Part shown: in pieces, positions 17,285 through 26,086 of the stretch
Numbering within the stretch: position 1 is the stretch's first letter
Layout: every line of letters begins with the position of its first letter
Assembly (NCBI RefSeq): GCF_018613675.1
Contig: NZ_JAGGPQ010000016.1
Location: 124,001-188,000, forward strand
DNA length: 64,000 nt
Direction of reading: 5' to 3'
Origin: Arthrobacter sp. ISL-85
GTDB taxonomy: Bacteria > Actinomycetota > Actinomycetes > Actinomycetales > Micrococcaceae
Notes under the pieces: generated by a model
Databases searched by the model: none
What the model was told of the DNA's origin: nothing
What the model saw: only the letters and a program-made list of their open reading frames with translations
Translations under genes and position numbers: made by a program

Positions 17285-17327
17285 AACGGAAAAGGCAGCA
17301 CCCTGATGGGGTGCTGCCTTTTCCGTT
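17285..17327 (+). terminator. Strong hairpin terminator after gabT
   Basis: A perfect 19-bp stem (17285-17303 with 17309-17327) with a 5-base loop lies 18 bp after the gabT stop. The descending arm carries a CCTTTTCC stretch. It ends the patD-gabT transcript and insulates the exopolysaccharide locus. Confidence 0.8.
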
Positions 17328-17744
17328 GCCGCGGAAAGCCTCCTTTGCGGGGATACCTAGGCCCCCGGACAGGACTGCACAAACTACCTAACATTGCGCC
17401 ATGACCGGCGGGCAGGCCGCGGTCCCCCCAAAACCCTTGCGGTAAGTAACCCCCATAATCTTTATTGAGTACCCGTTACTCGTGCTTGGCCTACGCCGGG
17501 ATACGTAATTTTGACCTATAAAAGGGCGGGCAGTGCGCGACGCCGGATGCCTGAGGCGCCGCCTGCCACCCCACACTGCGGAGCTGTATTCGCGCTCCCA
17601 ATTGTTGTCAGCCACGAGGTAATGACGCTGCCCTCCCATGGCGCTGACGACAGGAACTTCCACCAGCGCCTGGTGCATGGGCACCCCAGGCGGCGACACC
17701 CCACAGCCCAATGACGGACATCTTGTCAAGACAGGGGGAAGGCA
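17328..17744 (+). other. Long upstream region of the exopolysaccharide cluster
   Basis: About 420 bp without a convincing gene before the polysaccharide cluster. It is less GC-rich around 17440-17530, including GAGTA-CCCGT-TACTC, a short inverted repeat at about 17466, and TTTTGACCTATAAAAGG near 17509, which suits a promoter. Further on are GC-rich stem-forming stretches (near 17550-17575 and 17680-17700). A possible 30-codon frame starts at the ATG at 17621 and ends in TGA at 17714, overlapping an ATG at 17711. A structured leader is possible. I could not match a known riboswitch consensus. Confidence 0.4.
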
Positions 17745-17804
17745 ATGACGCAGCCTTCAGCAATGACGCACCCTTCAAGGGGAACCGGGAAGGGCCTGTG
17801 GTGA
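17745..17804 (+). CDS. Possible 19-residue leader ORF coupled to the membrane-protein gene
   Basis: An ATG at 17745 follows AGGGGGAAGG, one of the best Shine-Dalgarno sequences in the area. It opens MTQPSAMTHPSRGTGKGLW and stops at TGA 17802-17804. That stop overlaps the GTG at 17801 in a GTGA arrangement, so translation of this short frame could couple to the next gene. The first residues contain an internal repeat (MTQPSA/MTHPS). Coding status rests only on the ribosome site and overlap. Confidence 0.3.
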   Translation: MTQPSAMTHPSRGTGKGLW

Positions 17805-18238
17805 CGCACCTGGGATCCTTCGCCGTGCCTGCAGCGGCCACCTTCGGCCGTGACGGCGCCATGTTCGAGAGCCTGCTCAGTTTTGTGGCCCAGATGAGCC
17901 TGGTGCTGTGGAGCGTGGTCACTCTCACCGCGGTCATCCGCTTTGTCGGTATCCGCTTCTACCGCCGCGCCGCACGCAGGGCCCTCGCCCGGATCGCGGC
18001 AGTCGGCGCGGCGGCCAGTGCCGCCGTTCCAAACCTCACAGGTGCGGGCATCAAGGCCCCCGGCATCGGTACTCCCGGGCCCGCGGGGCCCGCCGCCGCA
18101 CCGGCCGCCGCCATCGCAATGCCGGCCATCGCCGTCGTGCCCGCGATCGCGGCCGGGATGGACCTGGTCCAGCCGGCCAACCTCCCGCTGGCCGAAGCCT
18201 TCACGAACGTGTTGGCGTCCAACTCCGTGGACGGATGA
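17801..18238 (+). CDS. Small membrane protein at the head of the exopolysaccharide cluster
   Basis: With the GTG at 17801 this is a 145-residue protein. It has one strong membrane segment (FESLLSFVAQMSLVLWSVVTLTAVIRFV), an arginine-rich cytoplasmic patch (RFYRRAARRALARI), then a low-complexity Ala/Pro/Gly-rich tail with a second hydrophobic stretch (IAMPAIAVVPAIAAGM). The frame also opens at 17711 with an ATG that lacks a ribosome site. Its stop is 3 bp before the glycosyltransferase start, so it is co-translated with the synthase. I do not recognise a family; by position it could be an accessory or scaffold subunit like the small partners of processive GT2 synthases. Confidence 0.55.
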   Translation: MTHLGSFAVPAAATFGRDGAMFESLLSFVAQMSLVLWSVVTLTAVIRFVGIRFYRRAARRALARIAAVGAAASAAVPNLTGAGIKAPGIGTPGPAGPAAAPAAAIAMPAIAVVPAIAAGMDLVQPANLPLAEAFTNVLASNSVDG

Positions 18239-18241
18239 GCG

Positions 18242-19582
18242 ATGGATATCGCGCTCATGGTCTTTTGGCTCTTCGCGGGTGTCAGCATCCTGTACGTTGT
18301 GCACTTCGGCCTCTATCTGGCCGGCGCCAACTTCTATGACATCTGGCAGCAGCGCCGGAAGGGAATGAGGGGCGTCCGGCTTCCCACCGCTTACCAAGCG
18401 GAGTCCGCAGCGACGGCCACCTGGACCCGCCGCGCCCTCCCCGAGGTCCCCGGGCTGGTCTCCATTGTCATTGCCGCCCACAACGAGGAAGCAGTGATCG
18501 TCCGGACGCTGGACTCCATCCGGCGCAGCACGTACCCGTCCTTCGAAGTCCTCGTGGCGGACGACGCCTCCGGCGACCTCACCGGGCGGCTGGTCCGCGA
18601 CTACCAACTGCGCCATCCCGGCATGGACCTGCGCATCGTGCGGATGCACCGGAACGTGGGCAAGGGGGCGGCGCTCAACTCCCTGCTCCGCCGGTTCGCA
18701 CGCGGCCAGTTCGTGATGACGCTCGACGCCGACTCGGTCCTCCAGCCGGACGCAGTCACCAATGCGCTGTCCTACTTCGACGATCCGTACGTGGCCGGCG
18801 TTGCTGCGAACGTCCAGATCATGGACGAGCCTACGGCGCTGGGCATCCTGCAGCGGTTTGAGCACATGATCGGCTACCGGTCCAAAAAGCTCTATTCGCT
18901 GCTGAACTGCGAATTCGTGGTGGGCGGAGTGGCATCCACATACAGGATGCGCGTGCTCCGAAAGGTCGATTTCTACGACACCGACACCGTGACCGAGGAC
19001 ATCGGCCTGAGCGCAAAGATCACCCACCTGGGCAACCGGCGATTCCGCATGGTCTACGGCGCCGACGTGGTGGCGAAGACCGAGGGCGTGCTCACGTTCC
19101 GGGCCCTTGCCAAGCAGCGCTACCGCTGGAAGTACGGAAGCAGCCAGAACCTCATCAAGTACGGCAGCATGATTCTGAACCCCAGCCGCCGCTACAGCCG
19201 CACCTTGTCCTACTACCGGATGCCCATGGCCGTGCTGAGTGAATTCACGCTGCTCGTCTCGCCCCTCGCCTGGACGTACGCCGTCTACTGGTCGCTGGCC
19301 ACGTACACGCCGGCCCTGATCATCGGGTCCTACGCCACCATCACCGCTTACACGCTGCTGACCGTCCTGATGGATGAGAACCTGTCACCGCGTGAACGCA
19401 CCAGGCTCTGCATGTACGCGCCCACGGCCTACTTCCTCTTCTACATCATGGACCTGGTGCAGCTGGTAGCAGCGGTCCGCTGCATAGCCCGCGCGCGCGG
19501 ACTGGTCCGGCGTCCCGAGATCAACACCTGGAAATCCCCGCAACGTGCCGGCAGTGTGGCGGTGATAGCCCGTGCCGCCTAA
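18242..19582 (+). CDS. Processive family 2 glycosyltransferase, polysaccharide synthase
   Basis: A 446-residue membrane glycosyltransferase of the cellulose/hyaluronan/poly-N-acetylglucosamine synthase type. One membrane segment at residues 3-25 is followed by a cytoplasmic GT-A domain. It shows SIVIAAHNEE (UDP-sugar binding), VADDAS, the DxD motif LDADS (about 161-165), the catalytic TED (251-253) and QRYRW (292-296), the marker of processive enzymes. Three or more membrane helices close the C-terminus and would form the export channel. Size and architecture are close to IcaA/PgaC. The next gene overlaps it by 11 bp and encodes a deacetylase, suggesting an N-acetylated polymer. The sugar made is inferred. 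Confidence 0.88.
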   Translation: MDIALMVFWLFAGVSILYVVHFGLYLAGANFYDIWQQRRKGMRGVRLPTAYQAESAATATWTRRALPEVPGLVSIVIAAHNEEAVIVRTLDSIRRSTYPSFEVLVADDASGDLTGRLVRDYQLRHPGMDLRIVRMHRNVGKGAALNSLLRRFARGQFVMTLDADSVLQPDAVTNALSYFDDPYVAGVAANVQIMDEPTALGILQRFEHMIGYRSKKLYSLLNCEFVVGGVASTYRMRVLRKVDFYDTDTVTEDIGLSAKITHLGNRRFRMVYGADVVAKTEGVLTFRALAKQRYRWKYGSSQNLIKYGSMILNPSRRYSRTLSYYRMPMAVLSEFTLLVSPLAWTYAVYWSLATYTPALIIGSYATITAYTLLTVLMDENLSPRERTRLCMYAPTAYFLFYIMDLVQLVAAVRCIARARGLVRRPEINTWKSPQRAGSVAVIARAA

Positions 19583-21386
19583 GGGCCGGAGGGTGCGCCG
19601 CGTGCTGTTGAATCCGCTCGTGGTCATCTCGGTTTTGGTCCTCCTGATCACCGCCGGATGGTTCATGTACACGGGCAGGATAGGCAGCTTCGCCCAGGCG
19701 CGGCCCGGGGCCAACCTGCTCCCGGCGCTCTTTCCCGCCATTGCCGGACCAGCGGCGACACCCGGCCCGTCGCCGTCGGCCGGTTCCTCGGTGGCCCCGG
19801 CAGGCAGCTGGACCGCCGGCCACAGCGGGGATGCCACGACCTCCCTGGAACTGGTGCCCGGCCAGATGGGCGCCCAGGCCCTCAAACTCGACATCACCCA
19901 GTACGTCTCGGGTGATGTCACCCTCACCAGCCCACGCGTGGACGTGGCCCCCGGCAAGACCTACTTCTTCAAGGTGTTCACCACCACCGAGGAGGATTTC
20001 AGGCTGCTGGCCCGGAAGTCCCTCAAAGATGGCAGCACCACCCTGGAACAACTGCGGAACTCTGTTGAACGGCCAGGTACCTCCGCCTTCACCGTGAGCG
20101 ACGCGTTCAACAGCGGAGACACGGTCACGGCAGTGCAGTACGTGTTCCGGTTCGCAGCTGCGGGCACCGCGCGGGTGGAAGGCGCCTACCTCGAGCCGGC
20201 GGACGATGTCCAGCTTCCGCCACCCGCAGTGACGGGCCCCAATATGGTCCCCAACCCGGGATTCGCCGGCACCCAGCCGAACCAACCGGCCTTCTGGTCC
20301 CCCTATTCCTCCGGGACATCAACGGTGGAGTCGGGGCGCGGCGAGGACGGGCGCGGCAGCTTCCTCTGGACCCGCATCGGAAACTACCAGAGCGGGGAGT
20401 CGAAATGGCAGTACCAGCCCATCCCGGTGACCCCGGACCGATACTTCCGGTTCGGCGCGGCCTACAAGTCGGACCGCCAGGTGGACGTGGTGGCCGAGTT
20501 TGAACTCGCGGGCGGCGGGCGCACATTCCGGAACCTGGAGACCGTGCCGCCTGCAGGGGAGTGGACCACCATCAGCGAGGCATTCCAAGTGCCAGAGGGG
20601 GCGGCCAACGCGATGGTGACCCTGGTTGCACATGGGAACGGCACCACCGCCGTCCGCGACTATTCCCTCACGGACGTCACCAAGCGCGGGCCCCTGCGCT
20701 GGAACCAGCCCATGGTCTCGATCACGTTCGACGACGGCTGGCAGTCTGTGTACGACCGCGCGCTGCCCCTGCTGGACAAGCACGGTTTCCGGTTCACCCA
20801 GTACGTCAACGCCAGCTCCATCGAAACGCCCAACTTCATCACGGGTGCGGAGGTCCAGCAGCTCCACCAGGCGGGAAATGAAGTCGCCGCCCACGCCTAC
20901 CAGCACGTCGACCTCACCTCCGTGGGCGTTGACCGGCTGGACGAGGAACTGAGGAAGAGCGAGGACGCGCTGGCCGCAGCCGGCCTCCCCACCGATGACC
21001 TCGCACCGCCATACGGACGTTCCGACGCCCAGGTGGACTGGTACGCAAGCAAGTACTTCAAGATCATGCGGGGGACGGACGACGGCATCAACACAAGGCA
21101 GAACATCAACCCCCATGACCTTAGAGTCCTGTACATAACCGATGCCACCACGCCGGACACCCTGAAGGAAGCCCTCGCCCAGGCTTCCCGGTCCAACGGC
21201 TGGCTCATCCTTGTCTACCACCAGATCGCTGCCCCCGATTCGTCGGGAACCCAGAAGAACTCCATTGCGTCGGACAGGAGCACCATCACCAGCGATGTCC
21301 TCGCAACCCAGCTGCAGCTCATCGACGAAAGCGGCATCCAGGTCAAACCGGTCGCCCAGGCGTTCGAACAACTGCAGGGCCCGTGA
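19572..21386 (+). CDS. Membrane-anchored polysaccharide deacetylase with N-terminal carbohydrate-binding-like modules
   Basis: A 604-residue extracytoplasmic enzyme held by an N-terminal membrane anchor (LLNPLVVISVLVLLITAGWFMY). Residues about 60-215 and 220-365 look like two beta-sandwich, CBM4/9-type modules; the second opens with the typical NMVPNPGFAG. The NodB homology domain follows to the end: SITFDDGW (catalytic Asp and metal Asp), AHAYQH (metal histidines), PPYGR and LVYHQI. It would remove acetyl groups from N-acetylated sugars in the nascent polymer. It starts at a GTG overlapping the synthase gene by 11 bp, which implies tight coupling. Comparable role: PgaB/IcaB. Confidence 0.88.
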   Translation: MPPKGRRVRRVLLNPLVVISVLVLLITAGWFMYTGRIGSFAQARPGANLLPALFPAIAGPAATPGPSPSAGSSVAPAGSWTAGHSGDATTSLELVPGQMGAQALKLDITQYVSGDVTLTSPRVDVAPGKTYFFKVFTTTEEDFRLLARKSLKDGSTTLEQLRNSVERPGTSAFTVSDAFNSGDTVTAVQYVFRFAAAGTARVEGAYLEPADDVQLPPPAVTGPNMVPNPGFAGTQPNQPAFWSPYSSGTSTVESGRGEDGRGSFLWTRIGNYQSGESKWQYQPIPVTPDRYFRFGAAYKSDRQVDVVAEFELAGGGRTFRNLETVPPAGEWTTISEAFQVPEGAANAMVTLVAHGNGTTAVRDYSLTDVTKRGPLRWNQPMVSITFDDGWQSVYDRALPLLDKHGFRFTQYVNASSIETPNFITGAEVQQLHQAGNEVAAHAYQHVDLTSVGVDRLDEELRKSEDALAAAGLPTDDLAPPYGRSDAQVDWYASKYFKIMRGTDDGINTRQNINPHDLRVLYITDATTPDTLKEALAQASRSNGWLILVYHQIAAPDSSGTQKNSIASDRSTITSDVLATQLQLIDESGIQVKPVAQAFEQLQGP

Positions 21387-21442
21387 CCACCCACCATGCG
21401 GTGCAGCGCGGCGCCTTCGCCACCCGAAAGAAGGAGAAAGTC

Positions 21443-23227
21443 ATGATCCAATCCAGATCGAGTCTGGCGCGTAGCCGCGCCAGGCTCCTGACCATCGGGA
21501 TAGCCGTGTGGGCCATAGCCGCCGCGCTGCTGTCCCCTGCGGCCGCGAACGCTGCCGTGGACAACCCCGCGCCAACTCCGCTCGTGTCCTTCACCTTCGA
21601 CGACGGCATGCAGAATGCCTTGACGCAGGCTGCCCCCACGCTCAAGAAGTACGGGCTCACCGGCACCAGCTACATCATCACCAACTGTGTGGGGATGACC
21701 GCCGTGCCGAACACCTGCCGCGCCAACACCGACGTTCCATACATGACATGGGACCAAATCACCCAGCTGCAGAACACCTACGGCTGGGAGATCGGCTCGC
21801 ACACCGTTGACCACCAGTGCCTTGTGAGCGTGGGCAACGACTGCCAGGCCACCAAGCTGACCGCCGCGCAGGTGGACGCCGAGCTGGCCAACAGCAAGGC
21901 CGCGCTCGCTGCGCACGGTTTCAACGCCACCGCGCTTGCCACACCCTACGGCGACTACGACATGCCGACGCTCGCCCGGATAGCCAAGTACTACAGCTCC
22001 ATGCGCGGCTTCGCCGACGTGGGCAACAACATCTGGCCGCTCGGCGACCTCCTGCTCCACAACACCCCCGCGCAGGAGGTGACCACCCCGGTGGCCACCC
22101 TCAAGGCAAAGGTGGACGAGGCGATCGCGAATAAGACCTGGGCCATCTTCACGTTCCACGACATCAGGCCTTCGCCGAGCAAGACCCCGGACGACTACCA
22201 GTACGGCACGGCGGAGCTGGACCAGCTGGCGGCGTATGTGCAGACCAAGGTGGCGGCCGGCCAGATCAGGAACGTCAATGTCAGCAAGGGCCTGGTGAAC
22301 GGCAGCCCCAATATGCTCCCCAACCCGACATTCAATAACGGCATCGCCGACGGATGGCGGACCGACGCCCCGGCAGCGATCACCGCGGACGCCGGGAACA
22401 ACGGCAGCTACCCGGACGCCGCCAAATCGGTGAAGCTGGTGTCAGGTTCCGCTGCCGGCCACCTGTTCTCGCCGAAGGTTCCGGTGACGGCCACCACGAA
22501 CTACCTGTACAAGGCCTTCCTCAACGTGGCTTCGATCTCGTCCGGCGAAGTAGGGTTCTACGTCGACGAGTACAACGCGGCCGGGCAGTGGGTCTCCGGG
22601 CAGTTCCGCAAGCGGGAAAACACCCGCTGGGTGGAATCGATGAACTTCACCTACACCCCGAGCTCCACCAGCGTGGCATCGGCCGCCCTTCAGGTATACG
22701 TGACCGGCACCGGCATCACGGCCTATGTGGACAACATGCAGATGATGGCGCTTGGGGCCGGCTCCACCACGCCGTCGCCCAACCTCGTGGCGAACGGCAC
22801 GTTTGATGCAGGCATCGGCTCGGGCTGGACTACAGACTCCGCCGGCACCATCCTGGCCGACGCAGCAAACCACGGGAGCCCAGCAAACCCGGTGAACTCG
22901 GTCAAGATGACAGCCACCACTGCCAACAAGCACCTGTTCTCCCCGCAGGTTGCCGTGGCAGCCGGTAGCTATAAGATCGCCAGCTACCTCAACATCACGG
23001 CGCGCACCAGTGGCGAGATGGGCTTCTACATTGACGAATACAACTCCGCCGGGCAGTGGATCTCCGGGCAGTACAAACTCGGGGTCTCGGCCGGCGGCGT
23101 GACCAACGTGGACCTGACCTACTCGCCTAGCAGCACCGCAGTGGCCAAGGCGAGCCTGCAAGTCATCGTCGTGGGTAACTCGGGACTGCAGGCGTACTTC
23201 GACGACGTCCGCTGGACCAAGTCCTAG
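21443..23227 (+). CDS. Secreted polysaccharide deacetylase with two C-terminal carbohydrate-binding-like repeats
   Basis: A 594-residue secreted protein with a Sec signal peptide ending near ANA-AVDN (about residue 37). The NodB domain comes first (about 44-290), with SFTFDDGMQ, GSHTVDH, the ATPYGDYD loop and FTFHDI. Two tandem modules of about 145 residues follow. They share LFSPxVxV, SGExGFYxDEYNxAGQWxSGQ and TYxPSSTxVAxAxLQV, so they arose by duplication, and both look like CBM4/9-type beta-sandwiches. AAGAAGGAGAAAG precedes the ATG. The order (catalytic domain first) is opposite to the upstream deacetylase, so the two probably act at different sites on the same polymer. Confidence 0.9.
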   Translation: MIQSRSSLARSRARLLTIGIAVWAIAAALLSPAAANAAVDNPAPTPLVSFTFDDGMQNALTQAAPTLKKYGLTGTSYIITNCVGMTAVPNTCRANTDVPYMTWDQITQLQNTYGWEIGSHTVDHQCLVSVGNDCQATKLTAAQVDAELANSKAALAAHGFNATALATPYGDYDMPTLARIAKYYSSMRGFADVGNNIWPLGDLLLHNTPAQEVTTPVATLKAKVDEAIANKTWAIFTFHDIRPSPSKTPDDYQYGTAELDQLAAYVQTKVAAGQIRNVNVSKGLVNGSPNMLPNPTFNNGIADGWRTDAPAAITADAGNNGSYPDAAKSVKLVSGSAAGHLFSPKVPVTATTNYLYKAFLNVASISSGEVGFYVDEYNAAGQWVSGQFRKRENTRWVESMNFTYTPSSTSVASAALQVYVTGTGITAYVDNMQMMALGAGSTTPSPNLVANGTFDAGIGSGWTTDSAGTILADAANHGSPANPVNSVKMTATTANKHLFSPQVAVAAGSYKIASYLNITARTSGEMGFYIDEYNSAGQWISGQYKLGVSAGGVTNVDLTYSPSSTAVAKASLQVIVVGNSGLQAYFDDVRWTKS

Positions 23228-23248
23228 CAGCGGGGGAGAGGACAAACG

Positions 23249-24931
23249 ATGGGCGGGCGCCCGCAGGCACTGACGGTGCTGCTGGTGTCCGCCATTCTCG
23301 TCATCCTCGCCTCCTGCTCCCCGCCCAAGCCCGACGTGACGCTGGACCTGCTGCGCGTGGACTGGCAGGATGTTCCCGGTCTCCGGGCCGGCAACGGTGC
23401 ACTGCAGGTGACACCGACGGCCCGGCGCATCGTAGAGCAGAGCGGGGAGGGGGGCCAGCCCAACCCTCCGCTCAACCTCGCCGGCACCCACCTGGTGGTA
23501 GGCGGGGACTTTTCGCTTAGCGCAACCTTCTCAGACGTGACAGCGGACGCGTCCTGGGCCCTGTACGACCGGCCACCAGTCATCGCGGACGAGTTCCGCG
23601 TGGAGCCGGCGGGCCTGCGGCTTACCCTCCAGGGCAACGACCTGAAGATCGCCGTCTTTGACGGGACGCAGAAGAAGGACGTAACCAAGCCAGTGCCCGT
23701 GCATGACGAGCACGTAACGGTGAAGGACCCGCGGGCTCCGTTCACCGTGCGCCGCTCCGGCGATACGCTGGCCGTCGCCAGCGGCAGTGACACCCTTTCC
23801 TCGCTGCCCCTCGGCAAGGTGTTCTCCTCAGGGGAACTGTGGCTTGGGTTCTCCAGCGATTCCGGGGACTTCGACATCACCTCGCTGAAGGCGGTTGCAC
23901 CGGGAACCACCGGCCTGCATACCTCGGGCGCCGCGGCCGCCGACGTCCAGCGGACAACCGACGGACTCCAGGCGCTCGCCGCCAAAACCCGCCCGGACTT
24001 CCTGGTTGGCGCGGCCGTGGCTCTTGGCCCCCTGACCGGCGACGAGGACTATGCGCGGGAGTTCGTCGGCAACTTCGGCGCCCTCACGCCGGAGAACGCC
24101 ATGAAGCCGCAGTCCCTCTCCCCGCAGCCGGGTGTGTACACCTTCGAAGAGGCCGATGCGATCCTGGCGATTGCCAAGAGCAAGGGAATGGCGGTCCACG
24201 GCCACACCATCGCCTTCACGGAGGCCATGCCCCGCTGGATGCAGGAGCTCCCCACCGGCTCCGAGACGGACCGCCGGGCCAGCGCTGCAGCACTGCTTGG
24301 CTACATCAGCACCGTGGTGGCGCACTTCAAAGGGCACCTGGCGTCCCTTGACGTGGTCAACGAGCCGTTCGACGTCAACCAGGGAACCAGCATGCAGCAG
24401 AACATCTGGTACCGCGTCTTCGGAGCGGGCTACCCGGCCGCGGTCTCCAAGGCTGTCTATGCAGCTGATCCGGATGTCAAGCAGTACATCAACGAGAACG
24501 GTGCGGACGTGCCCGGGCAGCGCCAGGAGGCCCTGCTCAAACTGATCCTCGATACCAACGCGCAGGGCGGCCACGTCTACGGTGCGGGGCTCCAGGGCCA
24601 CGTTTACGACCTCAAGACCGACGCCATCTCCGCCGACGACCTCACCCGTACGCTCAACCGCTTCGGGGACGCCGGACTGCACGTCCGCATCTCCGAGAAC
24701 GACGTCACGGACGGACAGGGGACGGACGCCCAGGCAAAGCAATACGCCACGGTTCTGGCCACCTGCCTGCGCTCGCGCACCTGCGTCTCCTACACCACCT
24801 GGGGGGTGGATGACCGCTACGACTGGTGGATCGACGACGACGGGAGCCTGCAGCAGGGTCACGACCACCTGTTTAACAACGGCCAGCCTACGCCCGCGTT
24901 CGACGCCGTGAAGCACGCCCTGGGCGGCTGA
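23249..24931 (+). CDS. GH10 glycoside hydrolase lipoprotein (endo-1,4-beta-xylanase family)
   Basis: A 560-residue protein with a lipoprotein signal: hydrophobic stretch then ILASC, so Cys23 would be lipidated. Residues about 30-220 form a beta-rich module resembling a carbohydrate-binding or concanavalin-like domain. Residues about 235-560 form the GH10 barrel. The acid/base is Glu372 in VVNEPF, and the nucleophile is probably Glu483 in HVRISENDV, where most GH10 enzymes have TELD. NFGALTPENAMKP and GHTIAFTEAMPRW are also GH10 blocks. The gene follows the second deacetylase by 21 bp in the same operon, so the likely substrate is the cluster's own polymer rather than plant xylan. Confidence 0.85.
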   Translation: MGGRPQALTVLLVSAILVILASCSPPKPDVTLDLLRVDWQDVPGLRAGNGALQVTPTARRIVEQSGEGGQPNPPLNLAGTHLVVGGDFSLSATFSDVTADASWALYDRPPVIADEFRVEPAGLRLTLQGNDLKIAVFDGTQKKDVTKPVPVHDEHVTVKDPRAPFTVRRSGDTLAVASGSDTLSSLPLGKVFSSGELWLGFSSDSGDFDITSLKAVAPGTTGLHTSGAAAADVQRTTDGLQALAAKTRPDFLVGAAVALGPLTGDEDYAREFVGNFGALTPENAMKPQSLSPQPGVYTFEEADAILAIAKSKGMAVHGHTIAFTEAMPRWMQELPTGSETDRRASAAALLGYISTVVAHFKGHLASLDVVNEPFDVNQGTSMQQNIWYRVFGAGYPAAVSKAVYAADPDVKQYINENGADVPGQRQEALLKLILDTNAQGGHVYGAGLQGHVYDLKTDAISADDLTRTLNRFGDAGLHVRISENDVTDGQGTDAQAKQYATVLATCLRSRTCVSYTTWGVDDRYDWWIDDDGSLQQGHDHLFNNGQPTPAFDAVKHALGG

Positions 24932-24951
24932 CCTGGAGGGAAAGCCGCCGT

Positions 24952-25968
24952 TCAGGCAGCCTGGCGGCGGGCTGCCCGGCGGGCCAGCGAGTTCCTGCGA
25001 GCAGTCCGCAGCATGTCCAGGGTCAGGAGCAACAGTGCCAGCCACACCACCCCGAAACCGATCCAGCGCTCAACCGTCATGGCCTCCCGGAACACCAGCA
25101 GCGCCACCAGGAACTGCAGGACGGGAGCGAAATACTGGAGCAGCCCGATGGTGGTCATGGGCAGCCGTCGTGCCGACGCACCGAAGAAGAGCAGCGGAAC
25201 GGCGGTGATCACGCCCGAGGCCAGCAGCAGCCAGAAGTGTCCCGGCCCCTGGGACGTCAGCGTCGAGCTGCCCCCTGCGGCCAGGACCACCATGGCCACG
25301 GCGGCCAGCGGGGCGAGCACCATGGTCTCCACGCTGAGGCTGGTGATGGCGTCCACCTTCGATCCCACGCGGTTCTTGACGAAGCCGTACAGGCCAAAGC
25401 TGAAGGCCAGGGTCAGCGCGATCCACGGCAGCTTCCCGTAAGAGTAGGTGAGTACGCCTACGGCAACGAGCCCGACACCGACGGCGGCCCACTGAAGCGG
25501 CCGCAACCTTTCCTTCAGGACCAGCACACCCAGCAGGACCGAGACGAGGGGGTTGATGAAATAGCCCAGCGACGTTTCCACGGCCTGCCCCGTGGTGACG
25601 CCGTAGGTGTAGGTCAGCCAGTTGATGGCGATCAGGAACGCCGCCGCGGCCAGCGAACCAAAGACGCGGCGGTCCTTCAGCGCCACCGCCAGCGCTCCCC
25701 ACGCCCTGGTCACCGTGATCAGGAGGGCGCAGAACAACAGCGACCACACCACGCGGTTGGCTACAATTTCGACGGCGCCCGCGGGCATCAGGATGAAGAA
25801 GTACAGCGGGAGCAGCCCCCACAAAACGTACGCGCCGATGCCGAACAGCATGCCGGCGGTCGATTCCTTCGCTGCCGGCCCGGGGCCGGCGGGCGCGGCA
25901 CCGGCCGGGGACTTTGACGGGGATGCGGCGGTGGCAACAGGGGCGGCGGGGGATGTTCCTTCTGGCAT
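24952..25968 (-). CDS. rarD: EamA/RarD-type drug/metabolite transporter
   Basis: A 338-residue, roughly ten-helix membrane protein. A low-complexity Ala/Pro/Ser N-terminus of about 35 residues leads into GMLFGIGAYVLWGLLPLYF, the first helix typical of RarD. IVANRVVWSLLFCALL and YFINPLVSVLLGVLVLKERL (the EamA repeat end) follow. RarD proteins belong to the DMT superfamily; the E. coli name comes from chloramphenicol sensitivity, and physiological substrates are not settled. An alternative GTG lies two codons upstream at 25974. It converges on the GH10 gene with only 20 bp between and no obvious terminator. Confidence 0.85.
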   Translation of the reverse strand: MPEGTSPAAPVATAASPSKSPAGAAPAGPGPAAKESTAGMLFGIGAYVLWGLLPLYFFILMPAGAVEIVANRVVWSLLFCALLITVTRAWGALAVALKDRRVFGSLAAAAFLIAINWLTYTYGVTTGQAVETSLGYFINPLVSVLLGVLVLKERLRPLQWAAVGVGLVAVGVLTYSYGKLPWIALTLAFSFGLYGFVKNRVGSKVDAITSLSVETMVLAPLAAVAMVVLAAGGSSTLTSQGPGHFWLLLASGVITAVPLLFFGASARRLPMTTIGLLQYFAPVLQFLVALLVFREAMTVERWIGFGVVWLALLLLTLDMLRTARRNSLARRAARRQAA

Positions 25969-26086
25969 AGGCACGCTCTCAATAACAGCATCCGCCGGGC
26001 AGGTATTCCAGCAGGCAGGCGGTAATCCGGAAAATAATCAGTAGGCTTGCTTTCATGACACGTGCCCGTTTGCCGGAGCCCATCCG

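Noticed and set aside
17328..17744. Cyclic di-GMP or cyclic di-AMP riboswitch before the polysaccharide cluster
   Set aside because: I could not align conserved riboswitch core strings; only generic GC-rich stems are visible.
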